Below, piece by piece: positions 18,487 through 27,055 of a stretch of 64,000 nucleotides of DNA (position 1 is its first letter; each line of letters starts with the position of its first letter). The stretch is taken from the NCBI RefSeq assembly GCF_023156385.1, contig NZ_JAKZAK010000011.1:1-64000 (forward strand), given 5' to 3'. The notes below the pieces were generated by a model. It was given only the letters and a program-made list of their open reading frames with translations, had not been told where the DNA came from and did not search any database. The stretch comes from Marinobacter xestospongiae. GTDB lineage: Bacteria > Pseudomonadota > Gammaproteobacteria > Pseudomonadales > Oleiphilaceae. Both the position numbers and the translations under genes were made by a program.

Positions 18487-18516
18487 GGAAAAAAGGTGGG
18501 CCCGCTGAGCGGGCCC
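18487..18516 (-). terminator. Terminator of rmf
   Basis: On the minus strand GGGCCCGC-tca-GCGGGCCC is followed by ACCTTTTTT. The T-run is only on the minus strand, so it serves rmf (stop at 18680) rather than pyrD. It implies an rmf 3' untranslated region of about 190 nt. Confidence 0.75.
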
Positions 18517-18555
18517 GTGCGGGGAATAAACCCCGTGGCGTTACAGGTTTTGGTC

Positions 18556-18673
18556 CGGGTCGGGAGGACCCGTTTTGGGTATCAAGGTCTGTTCTTCTGA
18601 TTGTGTCCGGGCGTTCCGACGCCCTGTTGGTGAAACGAAAGATTCAGAAATTGCTGTCAGGCCCCTGGGCCTG
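18556..18673 (-). other. Chain of three hairpins in the rmf 3' untranslated region
   Basis: Between the rmf stop and its terminator lie three perfect small hairpins: CGGGTC/GACCCG (18556-18572), GGGCG/CGCCC (18609-18624) and CAGGCCC/GGGCCTG (18658-18673). They may stabilise the message against 3' exonucleases. The rmf mRNA of E. coli is known to be very long-lived in stationary phase. Confidence 0.5.
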
Positions 18674-18679
18674 AGCCGT

Positions 18680-18895
18680 TCAGGTCGAGGCGGTAACGTC
18701 CGCCAGTCGGTGGATACCTGATACGCCGGTCATGCCATCCCAGTGATCGGTTCGGCCTTCCCGCCACCCGTTGAGCCATTCCTGTCGGACTTCAGCTTGA
18801 TCGGAGGGGCAGCGGTCTTTGGATTTACCAGACACGCCGGCCAGATAACCCCGCTTGAATGCGCGAGCGAACACGTCTCTTTTCTGTCTCTTCAT
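18680..18895 (-). CDS. rmf: Ribosome modulation factor
   Basis: 71 aa from the second ATG (18895), preceded by GAGGAA; an ATG four codons upstream overlaps that Shine-Dalgarno. The start MKRQKRD, then RGYLAGVSGKSKDRCP and QEWLNGWREGR, match E. coli RMF (55 aa). The C-terminal 14 residues are an extension. RMF binds 70S ribosomes near the anti-Shine-Dalgarno and pairs them into inactive 100S dimers in stationary phase. It lies between pyrD and rlmKL on the opposite strand, with a structured 3' region and its own terminator. Its presence supports a gammaproteobacterial origin. Confidence 0.93.
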   Translation of the reverse strand: MKRQKRDVFARAFKRGYLAGVSGKSKDRCPSDQAEVRQEWLNGWREGRTDHWDGMTGVSGIHRLADVTAST

Positions 18896-19270
18896 GCCGT
18901 TCCTCACCTCATGGTTTTAGAGAACAAGCGTGTGCACACCCGCCGTGGCCTGTAGAATTGGGCCGGTGAACCGACATACCGTTGTCTGGGCTCAAATCCG
19001 ACCATGTCTACCGTAGCCACGGCAGTCAGGATCCTGATCACGAAACCTGTTTTTGGGTCTCGTTAAATGACGCGTCAGTTACAAGGTATGATGAACCAAA
19101 GCGCCGTGTACACTATTTATTTCATCTATGTGTCAGCGTCTTTATAGTTTTGTGAAATAAGGCCAGCAGGTGCTGGTCAGGCGAATTGTCGGCGACTCGA
19201 CTATGCTGTGCTATCAGCTTCCAGTCCCGACCCCACCCCGCACCGCATTTCAAGTTTCAGGAGTAACCCA
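18896..19270. other. 375-bp divergent region between rmf and rlmKL
   Basis: Carries the promoters of both genes. An 8-bp inverted repeat TTATTTCA (19117-19124) / TGAAATAA (19153-19160) with a 28-nt spacer stands before rlmKL. The AGGAG that selects the rlmKL start is at 19259-19263. No gene is seen here. Confidence 0.5.
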
Positions 19271-21445
19271 TTGAGCAATCTCACTTTCTTTATTTCATGC
19301 CCGAAAGGTATTGAATACCTGCTGGCCGATGAGCTGCGGGAGCTGGGCGTTGAGCCCGTGCGCAATACCCCGGCGGGCGTCTGGGGGAAGGGAGACCTGG
19401 CTGCCGGTTATCGGGCCTGTCTGTGGTCGCGGCTGGCCAATCGGGTGATCCTGCATCTTGCAGAAGTGGACGCCGAGAGCGGAGATCAACTCTACGATGG
19501 CGTGCATGGCCTCGACTGGTCACAGCATCTGGCCGTTACCGGTACCTTCAAAGTGATGTTCAGTGGCCAGAATCGGGCGATCCGTCACACTCAGTATGGC
19601 GCCCAACGGGTAAAAGATGCGGTGGTGGACCGACTGCGGACCGCGGATGGCAAGCGGCCGTCGGTGGCCAGTGATCCTGACCTGCTGATCTCGGCGCGAC
19701 TGCACCGTGGCCGGTTGGCCGTGGGTATTGATCTTGGTGGCGACAGCCTGCACAAGCGCGGTTATCGCACCGAGAAGGGCATTGCGCCGTTGAAAGAGAA
19801 CCTCGCGGCTGCGCTGTTGTTGCGGGCCGGCTGGCCGGAGATCGCCGCCAACGGCGGCCACCTGGTTGATCCCATGTGCGGCTCCGGCACTTTGCTGATT
19901 GAAGCCGCGATGATGGCGCAGGATCTGGCGCCGGGCCGCCAGAGACCACGCTTCGGTTTTGAACGCTGGCTTGGGCATCAGCCTGAGACCTGGCTTTCCT
20001 TGCGTCAGGAAGCGGAGCGCCGTGCCCACGAGGGCAAGGAAAAGACCCGTCAGCTCAAGCTGGCGGGGTTTGATCAGGATCGCGCCGTCATTGCCACGGC
20101 CTGGCGCAACATTCAGCGTGCTGGTCTGGAAGGTGTTGTCCACGTTGAGTGTCGTGCTGTTTCGGAGCTGGCACTACCGGATACCTGGGAGGGTCGCGGC
20201 CTGGTGCTGACCAACCCGCCCTACGGCGAGCGTTTGAGTGAGCGCCGCGAGTTGGCCGCGCTCTACGGCGAGCTGGGGGAAGCGGTGAAACGGGCATGCC
20301 AGGGCTGGCGTCTTGGGGTGTTCACTGGTGCACCGGAATACGGCAAGGCGCTCGGCCTGCGCAGCGACAAGCGTTACAAGCTGTTCAACGGCAAGCTGCC
20401 CGCGACGTTGTTGTTGTTCCAGGTGGATGAGGCCAGCGCGATGCGACCGCACACACCGGAAGAAGAGGGCTCCCTGACGCCGCGTATACGGCATCCGGAG
20501 CGGGCTGAGATGCTGGCCAATCGGTTGCGCAAGAACCTGAAAGCCCTGGGAGGCTGGGCCCGCAAGCAGGGCATCGAGTGCTACCGTTTGTATGACGCGG
20601 ACATGCCCGAATTCGCCATGGCCATTGATCTGTACGGTGATCAGGTACACGTTCAGGAGTATGCGCCGCCGAAGTCGGTTGATACCCGGGCAGCGCTGGA
20701 ACGGCTGGCAGAGGCGCTGGCGGTGATTCCCGAGGTGTTGGGCGTGCCGGCAACGGCGATCAGCTGCAAACAGCGCTCGCGCCAGAGCGGCACACAGCAA
20801 TACGAAAAGCAGTCCTCCACCGGTGAGCTCTTTACCGTTCACGAACACGGCTGTGCGCTCAGGGTGAATCTCCGGGATTACCTGGACACTGGCCTGTTCC
20901 TGGATCATCGGCCAGTGCGTCACTGGCTCCAACAGCAGGCGCGCGGCAAGCGATTCCTCAACCTGTTCTGCTACACCGGAGCGGCAACCGTCCATGCGGC
21001 GGTGGGCGGGGCCACCCGTTCCCTCAGTCTGGATATGTCGAAGACGTACGTGAACTGGGCGAGGGAGAACCTGGCGCTGAACGGCCTGGACGATCGCCGT
21101 CACCAGGTGGAGCAGCAGGACTGCCTGCAATGGCTGGCTCAGCCGGCCACGCCGGATCAGGTCTTTGATCTGATTTTCATGGACCCGCCAACCTTCTCAA
21201 ATTCGGCGCGGATGCGGGATGTGCTCGATATCCAGCGGGATCACCCGCAACTGATCCGCCAGGCGATGGACCGCCTGTCCAGCGACGGGTTGTTGGTGTT
21301 CTCCAACAATTTTCGTCGCTTCCAGCTGGATGAGGCGCTGGAGCAGGCGTTCGAGATCCGCGAAGTGACCCGCGACACGCTGGACAAGGACTTTCAGCGC
21401 AACCCCCGCATTCACCGCTGCTGGCACATTCGCCACCGGGTTTGA
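19271..21445 (+). CDS. rlmL: 23S rRNA m7G2069/m2G2445 methyltransferase RlmKL
   Basis: 724 aa. The start is taken as TTG at 19271 because CAGGAG stands 7 nt upstream and the protein then begins MSNLTFFISCPKGIEYLL, as in the family; a GTG further upstream (19208) lacks both. Domains in order: THUMP RNA-binding (about 45-155), RlmL methyltransferase with the SAM loop DPMCGSGTLLIEAAMMA and catalytic TNPPYGER, then the RlmK part with FLNLFCYTGAATVHAAVGGA and DPPTFSNS. The fused enzyme makes m2G2445 (RlmL) and m7G2069 (RlmK) in the 23S peptidyl-transferase region. Length fits the fused gammaproteobacterial form. Confidence 0.95.
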   Translation: MSNLTFFISCPKGIEYLLADELRELGVEPVRNTPAGVWGKGDLAAGYRACLWSRLANRVILHLAEVDAESGDQLYDGVHGLDWSQHLAVTGTFKVMFSGQNRAIRHTQYGAQRVKDAVVDRLRTADGKRPSVASDPDLLISARLHRGRLAVGIDLGGDSLHKRGYRTEKGIAPLKENLAAALLLRAGWPEIAANGGHLVDPMCGSGTLLIEAAMMAQDLAPGRQRPRFGFERWLGHQPETWLSLRQEAERRAHEGKEKTRQLKLAGFDQDRAVIATAWRNIQRAGLEGVVHVECRAVSELALPDTWEGRGLVLTNPPYGERLSERRELAALYGELGEAVKRACQGWRLGVFTGAPEYGKALGLRSDKRYKLFNGKLPATLLLFQVDEASAMRPHTPEEEGSLTPRIRHPERAEMLANRLRKNLKALGGWARKQGIECYRLYDADMPEFAMAIDLYGDQVHVQEYAPPKSVDTRAALERLAEALAVIPEVLGVPATAISCKQRSRQSGTQQYEKQSSTGELFTVHEHGCALRVNLRDYLDTGLFLDHRPVRHWLQQQARGKRFLNLFCYTGAATVHAAVGGATRSLSLDMSKTYVNWARENLALNGLDDRRHQVEQQDCLQWLAQPATPDQVFDLIFMDPPTFSNSARMRDVLDIQRDHPQLIRQAMDRLSSDGLLVFSNNFRRFQLDEALEQAFEIREVTRDTLDKDFQRNPRIHRCWHIRHRV

Positions 21446-21468
21446 TCGGGGGTGAATCGGCGGCTCCG

Positions 21469-22092
21469 TCAGAACTCGTAGCGGAACCCGGCGGAGAACT
21501 GGAAGCTGTTGGCACCGGTGCCGGTGTCCTTGAACAGGCGGCCACCTTCCACCAGCAGGTAGGTGCGCTCCGCCAGTTCCAGGTCGGCGCCCACGATCCA
21601 ACTGACGCTGAAGTCGCTGTCCGGGAAGTCACCGGTCTGGTCGGCGTAGGGGGAGCTGTCGTCAGGATCGTCTTCCCGGGCCTTGCCGGCCTTGGTCAGG
21701 CTGGCGGAGCCGCTGACGTGGGTAAAGCCGAACTGGCCGTAGATGTTGGCGTAGTCGGTCAGCGGGTGATGCAGACCCATGTACCAGCTCTGGTAATGCT
21801 CGATGTCCAGTGACAGTTCGTCATCAAGGGTGCCCTCGGACAGACCACCGCCCAGACGCAGTTCGGCGTGGAACAGCTCGGTGAGATGACCGCCGACCAC
21901 CAGGGTCGCAGCGTTGCTCCAGGTTTTTTTCTCCGGGCCGTCGCCTACCGAGCGGTGATTCAGGGCGGTGGCCAGCAGGCCGACGTAGTGGCGGTCTTCA
22001 CGGGGGATGTCGTCGGCGGCCTGGACGGTCAACGGCAGGCCGAGAACCAACGGCAGCAGGGTGGGGCGGAGGGCTCGCAGCAGCGTAGTCAT
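21469..22092 (-). CDS. Outer-membrane beta-barrel protein
   Basis: 207 aa. Residues 1-25 form a signal peptide ending at VQA-ADD. The rest alternates short hydrophobic and polar stretches (FHAELRLGGGL, ANIYGQFGFTHVSG, FSVSWIVGADLELAERTYLLVEGGRL) and ends in a terminal Phe (FRYEF), the signal read by the BAM machinery. This looks like an OmpA/OmpW-type 8-stranded barrel; one loop is strongly acidic (REDDPDDSSPYADQTGD). No specific function can be given. It converges on rlmKL with 23 bp between stop codons. Confidence 0.7.
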   Translation of the reverse strand: MTTLLRALRPTLLPLVLGLPLTVQAADDIPREDRHYVGLLATALNHRSVGDGPEKKTWSNAATLVVGGHLTELFHAELRLGGGLSEGTLDDELSLDIEHYQSWYMGLHHPLTDYANIYGQFGFTHVSGSASLTKAGKAREDDPDDSSPYADQTGDFPDSDFSVSWIVGADLELAERTYLLVEGGRLFKDTGTGANSFQFSAGFRYEF

Positions 22093-22193
22093 TGTCGTAA
22101 TTATTCCTGAAGGTCCGCGAATTCTGGCTGATTTTGCCTAGGGTGACGGTATGTTACGTCGACCCAGGTCACAGTATGACGGTGCCGTCCCGG

Positions 22194-22679
22194 TCATTCC
22201 ATGCCGATCAGGCCTTCGTCCCGGGCCAACAGTAGCAGGGCATAAACACCGTTCTCAGGGAGTTGGGGGTCCAGCCCCTGTTCAAACATCAGATCACGGC
22301 GGCGGTCTTCGATGGTATCCCGGTCCAGCCCGGTAATCAGGTCGGTCACTGGTGCCAGCTCGAACGGCGCTTCCAGGTTGACGCTGGAAAAGATCAGATC
22401 CACCAGGACGTCGTCCGGATCGAGACCGTCGGTGAACACGGTTTCATCCGGCAGGTCCTCGTGCAGCACCCGGGCCAGCTCGATCAGTGGGACTCCCTGT
22501 TCTTCCAGGTAGTGGAGGTCGACGTCGGGCAGCTCCATGTCTGTCGGCAGCCAGCTTTCATCCGGTGCAATAACCACCGTTTTCATACGGCCGTCAGCCA
22601 GTGACCAGGCGATGGCGGTGGGAAACAGGGCGTCGTCGGTCTGGCAGTACTCAATGTCGATAAAGCGCGGAATGGACAC
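22194..22679 (-). CDS. Unknown protein, possible DEDD exonuclease-like fold
   Basis: 161 aa, starting at GTG 22679 because GGAG is 6 nt upstream; the TTG at 22685 touches the Shine-Dalgarno. I do not recognise the family by name. The N-terminal FIDIEY (acidic pair D-x-E on the first strand), a second strand with TAIAWSLADGRMKTVVIAPD, the mid-protein VFTDGLDPDDVLVDLIF and a late LAPVTDLI recall the layout of RNase H-fold 3'-5' exonucleases (DEDD). Whether all metal-binding acids are present is uncertain. The protein is very acidic and has no signal peptide. It stands alone between the barrel gene and apeB. Confidence 0.5.
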   Translation of the reverse strand: MSIPRFIDIEYCQTDDALFPTAIAWSLADGRMKTVVIAPDESWLPTDMELPDVDLHYLEEQGVPLIELARVLHEDLPDETVFTDGLDPDDVLVDLIFSSVNLEAPFELAPVTDLITGLDRDTIEDRRRDLMFEQGLDPQLPENGVYALLLLARDEGLIGME

Positions 22680-22849
22680 GTTCAACTCCTGCTGTGGGGC
22701 TGCGTTGGTGGGAAACGGGCTGGAAGTTTAGCCATTCGTGCTATTCGTGGCAAAATGCGCTTTTGCCCCGAAGGGCCGACGATTCCGTTCGCCGCTTCGG
22801 CTTCGCCCATCCTTGGCCGTGATTCGCGGCCCTGACTTCCGGGAACAGC

Positions 22850-24145
22850 ATGGAACACCAGTCTTTCAATCAGCAACTGCTCGACTTCCTTCACCAGTCA
22901 CCGACGCCCTGGCATGCGGTGCAGCAAATGACCCGGCGCCTGGATGCTGCCGGCTTTGTGGCCCTGGATGAAGCGGACACCTGGCAGTTGGCCCCGGGAC
23001 AGGGTTATTACGTGGTGCGCAATGGCTCGTCACTGGTGGCGTTCCGCAGTGGGCGTCAAACGCCGGAAACGGCGGGAATTCGCATGGTGGGGGCGCACTC
23101 GGACAGCCCGTGCCTGAAGGTCAAACCCAACCCGGATCTACAGCGTAAGGGTTATCTCCAGCTGGGTGTTGAGGTCTACGGTGGGGTGTTGCTGAATCCC
23201 TGGTTTGATCGCGACCTGTCCCTGGCGGGGCGGGTCAGCGTGGTGGACCAGAATGGCAAGTTCAGCGATGTACTGGTGGATTTCCGCAAGGCGGTGGCCT
23301 ATATCCCGAGCCTGGCGATTCATCTCGACCGGGAAGCCAACAACAGCCGCTCGATCAATCCCCAGAAAGACCTGCCGCCGGTATTGATGCAGCTGGGTGA
23401 GGACGAGGAGGTCCGGTTCCACGACCTGCTGGCGGAGCAGGTGCGCCGTGAGCACCCGACGCTGTCGTTTGACCGTATCCTGGGTTATGAAATGAGCTTC
23501 TACGACGCCCAGCCGCCGGCGGTGGTTGGCCTGCGGGACGAGTTCATTGCCTCGGCGCGGCTGGATAACCTGCTCAGCTGTTTCATCGGGCTGGAGGCCC
23601 TGGTAGCGGCGGACGGAGAGCAGCCATCGCTGTTTGTCTGCAACGATCACGAAGAGGTGGGCAGTCAGTCCGCCGAAGGTGCTCAGGGGCCTTTCCTGGC
23701 TTCGGTGGTGGAACGGTGGTGCGGTGCTGAGGTGATGCCAAGGGCGATCAGCCGCTCGATGATGATTTCGGCGGACAATGCTCATGGGGTACACCCGAAC
23801 TTTGCCGATCGTCACGATGAGAATCACGGACCGCTGCTTAATCGGGGGCCGGTGATCAAGGTGAACCACAACCAGCGCTATGCCACCAACAGCCGCTCGG
23901 CGGCGCTGTACCGCCACCTGAGTGACGAGCTGGGGCTGCCCCACCAGACCTTCGTGGTTCGCAGTGACATGGCCTGCGGCAGCACCATCGGACCGATTAC
24001 GGCCGGTACTCTGGGGGTGACCACCCTGGATATCGGGGTGCCGCAGTGGGGAATGCATTCCATTCGGGAGACGGCGGGGGTCGAGGACGGTGTGACCCTG
24101 TACCGGGTGCTGGAGGCCTTCATGAACCGGCCGCAGGTGAACTGA
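22850..24145 (+). CDS. apeB: M18 family aminopeptidase (aspartyl-type)
   Basis: 431 aa zinc aminopeptidase. Metal-binding and catalytic regions are visible: GAHSDSPCLKVKPNP (first His/Asp), SARLDNLLSC (bridging Asp), CNDHEEVGSQSAEGAQG (catalytic Glu and metal ligand), MISADNAHGVHPNF and the late VRSDMACGSTIGPI. Relatives form tetrahedral dodecamers in the cytoplasm and remove acidic N-terminal residues from peptides. Length is normal. It is a single gene followed, about 50 bp later, by a copy of the dispersed repeat described below and the tRNA-Asn terminator. Confidence 0.93.
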   Translation: MEHQSFNQQLLDFLHQSPTPWHAVQQMTRRLDAAGFVALDEADTWQLAPGQGYYVVRNGSSLVAFRSGRQTPETAGIRMVGAHSDSPCLKVKPNPDLQRKGYLQLGVEVYGGVLLNPWFDRDLSLAGRVSVVDQNGKFSDVLVDFRKAVAYIPSLAIHLDREANNSRSINPQKDLPPVLMQLGEDEEVRFHDLLAEQVRREHPTLSFDRILGYEMSFYDAQPPAVVGLRDEFIASARLDNLLSCFIGLEALVAADGEQPSLFVCNDHEEVGSQSAEGAQGPFLASVVERWCGAEVMPRAISRSMMISADNAHGVHPNFADRHDENHGPLLNRGPVIKVNHNQRYATNSRSAALYRHLSDELGLPHQTFVVRSDMACGSTIGPITAGTLGVTTLDIGVPQWGMHSIRETAGVEDGVTLYRVLEAFMNRPQVN

Positions 24146-24193
24146 CCGCTGCGTGGAGTGGGCGGCGATGCCGCCCTGATGTAACAGTGCGCC

Positions 24194-24216
24194 AGTGTCC
24201 CGTTCGGTGATTTCGC
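24194..24216 (+). repeat. Half-copy of dispersed GTGTCCCG element (copy B)
   Basis: AGTGTCCCGTTCGGTGATTTCGC differs at 3 of 23 positions from the left part of the full copy at 43187-43240. The matching right arm is not visible, so this is likely a decayed copy. Confidence 0.5.
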
Positions 24217-24243
24217 GGGCTTGTTTTTCGCTCGCCAGAAAGC

Positions 24244-24272
24244 AAAAAAGCCGCTGAATCAGCGGCTTTTTT
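24244..24272 (-). terminator. Terminator of second tRNA-Asn
   Basis: Hairpin AAAAAAGCCGCTG-aat-CAGCGGCTTTTTT, directly after the tRNA on the minus strand; T-runs on both strands, so it may also end apeB transcription. Confidence 0.85.
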
Positions 24273-24281
24273 GGAAATAAG

Positions 24282-24357
24282 TGGCTCCCCGAGCTGGGCT
24301 CGAACCAGCGACAAACGGATTAACAGTCCGTTGCTCTACCAACTGAGCTATCGGGGA
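24282..24357 (-). tRNA. tRNA-Asn (anticodon GTT), second copy
   Basis: Same 76-nt sequence as 8264-8339, with encoded CCA and anticodon loop CTGTTAA. The promoter and terminator layout is also the same. Confidence 0.95.
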
Positions 24358-24377
24358 ACATCGTCGAGATGGCGCGC

Positions 24378-24406
24378 ATATTAAGGACTTATTTCAGTGG
24401 AGTCAA
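24378..24406 (-). promoter_or_regulatory. Promoter of second tRNA-Asn
   Basis: Minus strand: TTGACT (-35, 24401-24406), 17-nt spacer, TAATAT (-10, 24378-24383), discriminator GCGCGCC. Spacing and boxes match the first copy although the spacer sequence differs. Confidence 0.8.
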
Positions 24407-24529
24407 CCCCCTGAATTAAATGGTTAAAAAGTGATCTGTCAGGGAGGTCGGCGGGCGCAGAATGGGGCAGAATAGGCGCCATATGAGTAACGTACCAACA
24501 GGCGCCCTGAAGTTGATGATTTGGAGAAG

Positions 24530-25573
24530 ATGCCCGTGGCAGTAATTGATGACCCTCTGGCAATGCCGCATGGCTACGCCACTGTTCCCCATCCGGTGCC
24601 GGCCGGCAGTCAGGCCCGACTGCAGCACTATCGGCCACCGGGCTGGCTGCGCAGTGGTCACCTGCAATCGGTGTGGCCAACCCTGTTTCGACGGGTAGCG
24701 TTGGCGCCGCCGCAGGCGGAGGTCATTGCCACGGCTGATGACGATGAGCTGCATCTGGACTGGTACCGAACCGGCAGTCGACGGCTGGCGATCCTGTCCC
24801 ATGGTCTCGAGGGCCACTCCCGGCGTCCTTACATTCTGGGGTTGGCTCGGGGCCTGCTGCGTTCCGGCTGGGATGTGCTGGCCTGGAATTTCCGGTCCTG
24901 CGGCGGGGTGATGAACCGCCAGCCCCGGTTCTACCACAGTGGCGCCACCGTTGACCTGGCGCGGGTGGTGGATGTGGCTCTGGAGCAGGATTATCAGCAG
25001 GTCTCGCTGGTTGGCTTCAGTATGGGCGGTAACCTGACCCTGTTGTACCTGGGGCAGCAGGGTGAGCAGGTGGACCCGAGGATCTGTGGCGCGGTGGCGT
25101 TCTCGGTACCCTGTGATCTTGCCGGCAGTGCGGCGGAGCTGGCCAAACCATCGCGTCGCATCTATATGCAGCGGTTCCTGAAGGATCTGGAAGGCAAGAT
25201 GGAGGAGAAAGCGGCCCGCTTCCCGGAATTGATCGACACCCGGGGCTTTGACCAGATTCGCACGTTTCGCCAGTTTGATGATCGCTACACTGCGCCCCTG
25301 CACGGTTTCCGGGATGCCGAGGATTACTGGGCGCAGTGTTCGAGTCTGGGTCGGCTGAAGGACATCCGGGTACCGGCGCTGCTGGTCAATGCCCAGGACG
25401 ACCCGTTCCTGAGCGCGGACTGTTTCCCCCGTTCGTCATCGCTTCTGGGGGACTGCGTCACCTTGGAGGCGCCGCGCTGGGGCGGCCATGTCGGCTTTGT
25501 GGAACACGCCCGTGACGGCTACTACTGGTCGGAACGCCGGGCGGTGGCGTTCCTTGAGCAACAGGTGTCATAG
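24530..25573 (+). CDS. YheT-family alpha/beta hydrolase
   Basis: 347 aa from ATG 24530; GGAG lies only 4 nt upstream, so the GTG at 24536 (spacing 10) is an alternative start. Alpha/beta-hydrolase landmarks: RLAILSHGLEGHSRRPYI (oxyanion region), the nucleophile elbow VGFSMGGNL with Ser, the acid near VNAQDDPFLS, and the late His in WGGHVGFVEH. This pattern is the YheT/ABHD1-3 group of membrane-associated esterases; substrates in bacteria are unclear. The typical YheT N-terminal sentence 'W..NGHLQSV.P' appears as LRSGHLQSVWPTLF. Confidence 0.88.
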   Translation: MPVAVIDDPLAMPHGYATVPHPVPAGSQARLQHYRPPGWLRSGHLQSVWPTLFRRVALAPPQAEVIATADDDELHLDWYRTGSRRLAILSHGLEGHSRRPYILGLARGLLRSGWDVLAWNFRSCGGVMNRQPRFYHSGATVDLARVVDVALEQDYQQVSLVGFSMGGNLTLLYLGQQGEQVDPRICGAVAFSVPCDLAGSAAELAKPSRRIYMQRFLKDLEGKMEEKAARFPELIDTRGFDQIRTFRQFDDRYTAPLHGFRDAEDYWAQCSSLGRLKDIRVPALLVNAQDDPFLSADCFPRSSSLLGDCVTLEAPRWGGHVGFVEHARDGYYWSERRAVAFLEQQVS

Positions 25574-25589
25574 GGCGTCTGTTGCTGAT

Positions 25590-26222
25590 TCAGTCCCGGA
25601 GCAGTGGCGCCAGGTGGGGCCAGACATTGTCCAGCAGTCGGGACTGGGCTTCGGCGGTGGGGTGAATGCCATCTCCCTGCATCATCCCCTGCTGGTTGTA
25701 GATGCCGTCGAGAAAGAAAGGCACTAGCGGCAGTTCGTGTTGTTCGGACAGGGATGGGTAGATGTCTGCAAACATCCGGGTGTAGCGCTCACCGTAGTTG
25801 GGAGGAATCTGGATACCCACCAGCAGGGCGTCCGCGCCGGCATCCAGGCTGTTATCGATCATGCTCTCCAGATTGCGTTTGATGACCGGTGGCGGAAATC
25901 CCCGCAGGCCATCGTTGCCGCCGAGTTCGATCACCACCACGTCGGGCTGGTGCTGTGTCAGCAGGTCCGGCAGTCGGCGGGCGCCGCCATCGGTGGTTTC
26001 GCCGCTGATGCTGGCATTGACCACCTGCCAGTCTCCCAGGCCTTCAGATTCCAGCCGGGATTTCAGCAGTGCTACCCAGGCCCGCTCCGTTGGCACGCCA
26101 TAAGCGGCGCTGAGGCTGTCCCCCATGATCAGCACGGTGCCCTGATTCGCCTGGGCGAGTCCGGCCGCCAGCCACAGCAGTAAAAAAACAGTTGATCTCA
26201 TGACTTTTTTTACCGTATCCAT
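25590..26222 (-). CDS. tesA: Multifunctional acyl-CoA thioesterase/arylesterase TesA
   Basis: 210 aa from the ATG at 26222 (GGAG upstream); earlier in-frame starts are unsupported. A signal peptide (about residues 1-28, ending AQA-NQG) sends it to the periplasm. SGNH-hydrolase blocks: IMGDSLSAAYG (nucleophile Ser), NASISGETTDGG (Gly), ELGGNDGLRG (Asn), and the late DGIHPTAEAQ (Asp/His). TesA hydrolyses acyl-thioesters, esters and lysophospholipids. It is divergent from ybbA-ybbP, an arrangement kept in many gammaproteobacteria. Confidence 0.92.
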   Translation of the reverse strand: MDTVKKVMRSTVFLLLWLAAGLAQANQGTVLIMGDSLSAAYGVPTERAWVALLKSRLESEGLGDWQVVNASISGETTDGGARRLPDLLTQHQPDVVVIELGGNDGLRGFPPPVIKRNLESMIDNSLDAGADALLVGIQIPPNYGERYTRMFADIYPSLSEQHELPLVPFFLDGIYNQQGMMQGDGIHPTAEAQSRLLDNVWPHLAPLLRD

Positions 26223-26338
26223 AAGGAACTCCAGAGAATTTGGAGAGTCATTCTGTGGTCCACCTACCGTCCCGATCAAGTGATTCGGCGGGCCGGGCCC
26301 CAACCAACACCGTGACATTTTCTTAACGAGGAGCCGCC

Positions 26339-27055
26339 GTGCCCGATCAGACCCCGACCGATATGCCTTCGTCCCAATCCATGCTGAAAGTGGAAGCGCT
26401 CAGTCATCGGGTAGATCTGGGAGATGATACGTTAACCATCCTGCAGGAGGTTTCCTTCGATATTGCCCGGGGGGAGTCAGTGGCCATCGTTGGACGCTCC
26501 GGGTCCGGTAAGACCACCTTGCTGGGACTGCTGGCGGGGCTCGATAGTCCGTCGTCCGGGCGGGTGGTTCTCGACGGCGAGGAGATCAGCGCCCTCGGCG
26601 AGGATGAGCGGGCGGCGCTGCGGGCGCGGCGGGTCGGTTTCGTGTTTCAGTCGTTCCAGTTGTTGCCGGCGCTGAGCGCCCTGGAAAACGTCATGCTGCC
26701 ACTGGAGCTGGCCGGTCATGAGGCTCCGGAGGCCCAGGCCACCGAGCTGCTGGAGCGGGTTGGTCTGGGACAGCGTTTGCGGCACACGCCGCGGCAGCTC
26801 TCTGGTGGCGAGCAGCAGCGGGTCGCCATTGCCCGTGCCTTTGCCAGCAATCCGGCGGTGCTGTTCGCCGACGAGCCTACCGGCAACCTGGACAACCGCA
26901 CCGGCAAAACCATCTCCGACCTGCTGATGGCGCTGAACCAGGAGCAGGGCACGACCCTGGTGATGGTGACTCACGACGAGCAGCTGGCCCAGCGCTGCCA
27001 GCGTCGCCTGAGCATCGATGCCGGCCGGGTCACCGAGCCGGAGGAGCAGCACTGA
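26339..27055 (+). CDS. ybbA: ABC transporter ATP-binding protein YbbA
   Basis: 238 aa, starting at GTG with GAGGAG upstream. Walker [10 protein letters not shown]-loop [11 protein letters not shown], signature LSGGEQQR, Walker [12 protein letters not shown], and the H-loop VTHDEQ are all present. It belongs to the MacB/LolD-like group that energises FtsX-type permeases. Its stop codon overlaps the ybbP start by one base, so the two are translated together. In E. coli the pair is also linked to tesA; the transported or extracted substrate is not settled. Confidence 0.93.
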   Translation: MPDQTPTDMPSSQSMLKVEALSHRVDLGDDTLTILQEVSFDIARGESVAIVGRSGSGKTTLLGLLAGLDSPSSGRVVLDGEEISALGEDERAALRARRVGFVFQSFQLLPALSALENVMLPLELAGHEAPEAQATELLERVGLGQRLRHTPRQLSGGEQQRVAIARAFASNPAVLFADEPTGNLDNRTGKTISDLLMALNQEQGTTLVMVTHDEQLAQRCQRRLSIDAGRVTEPEEQH

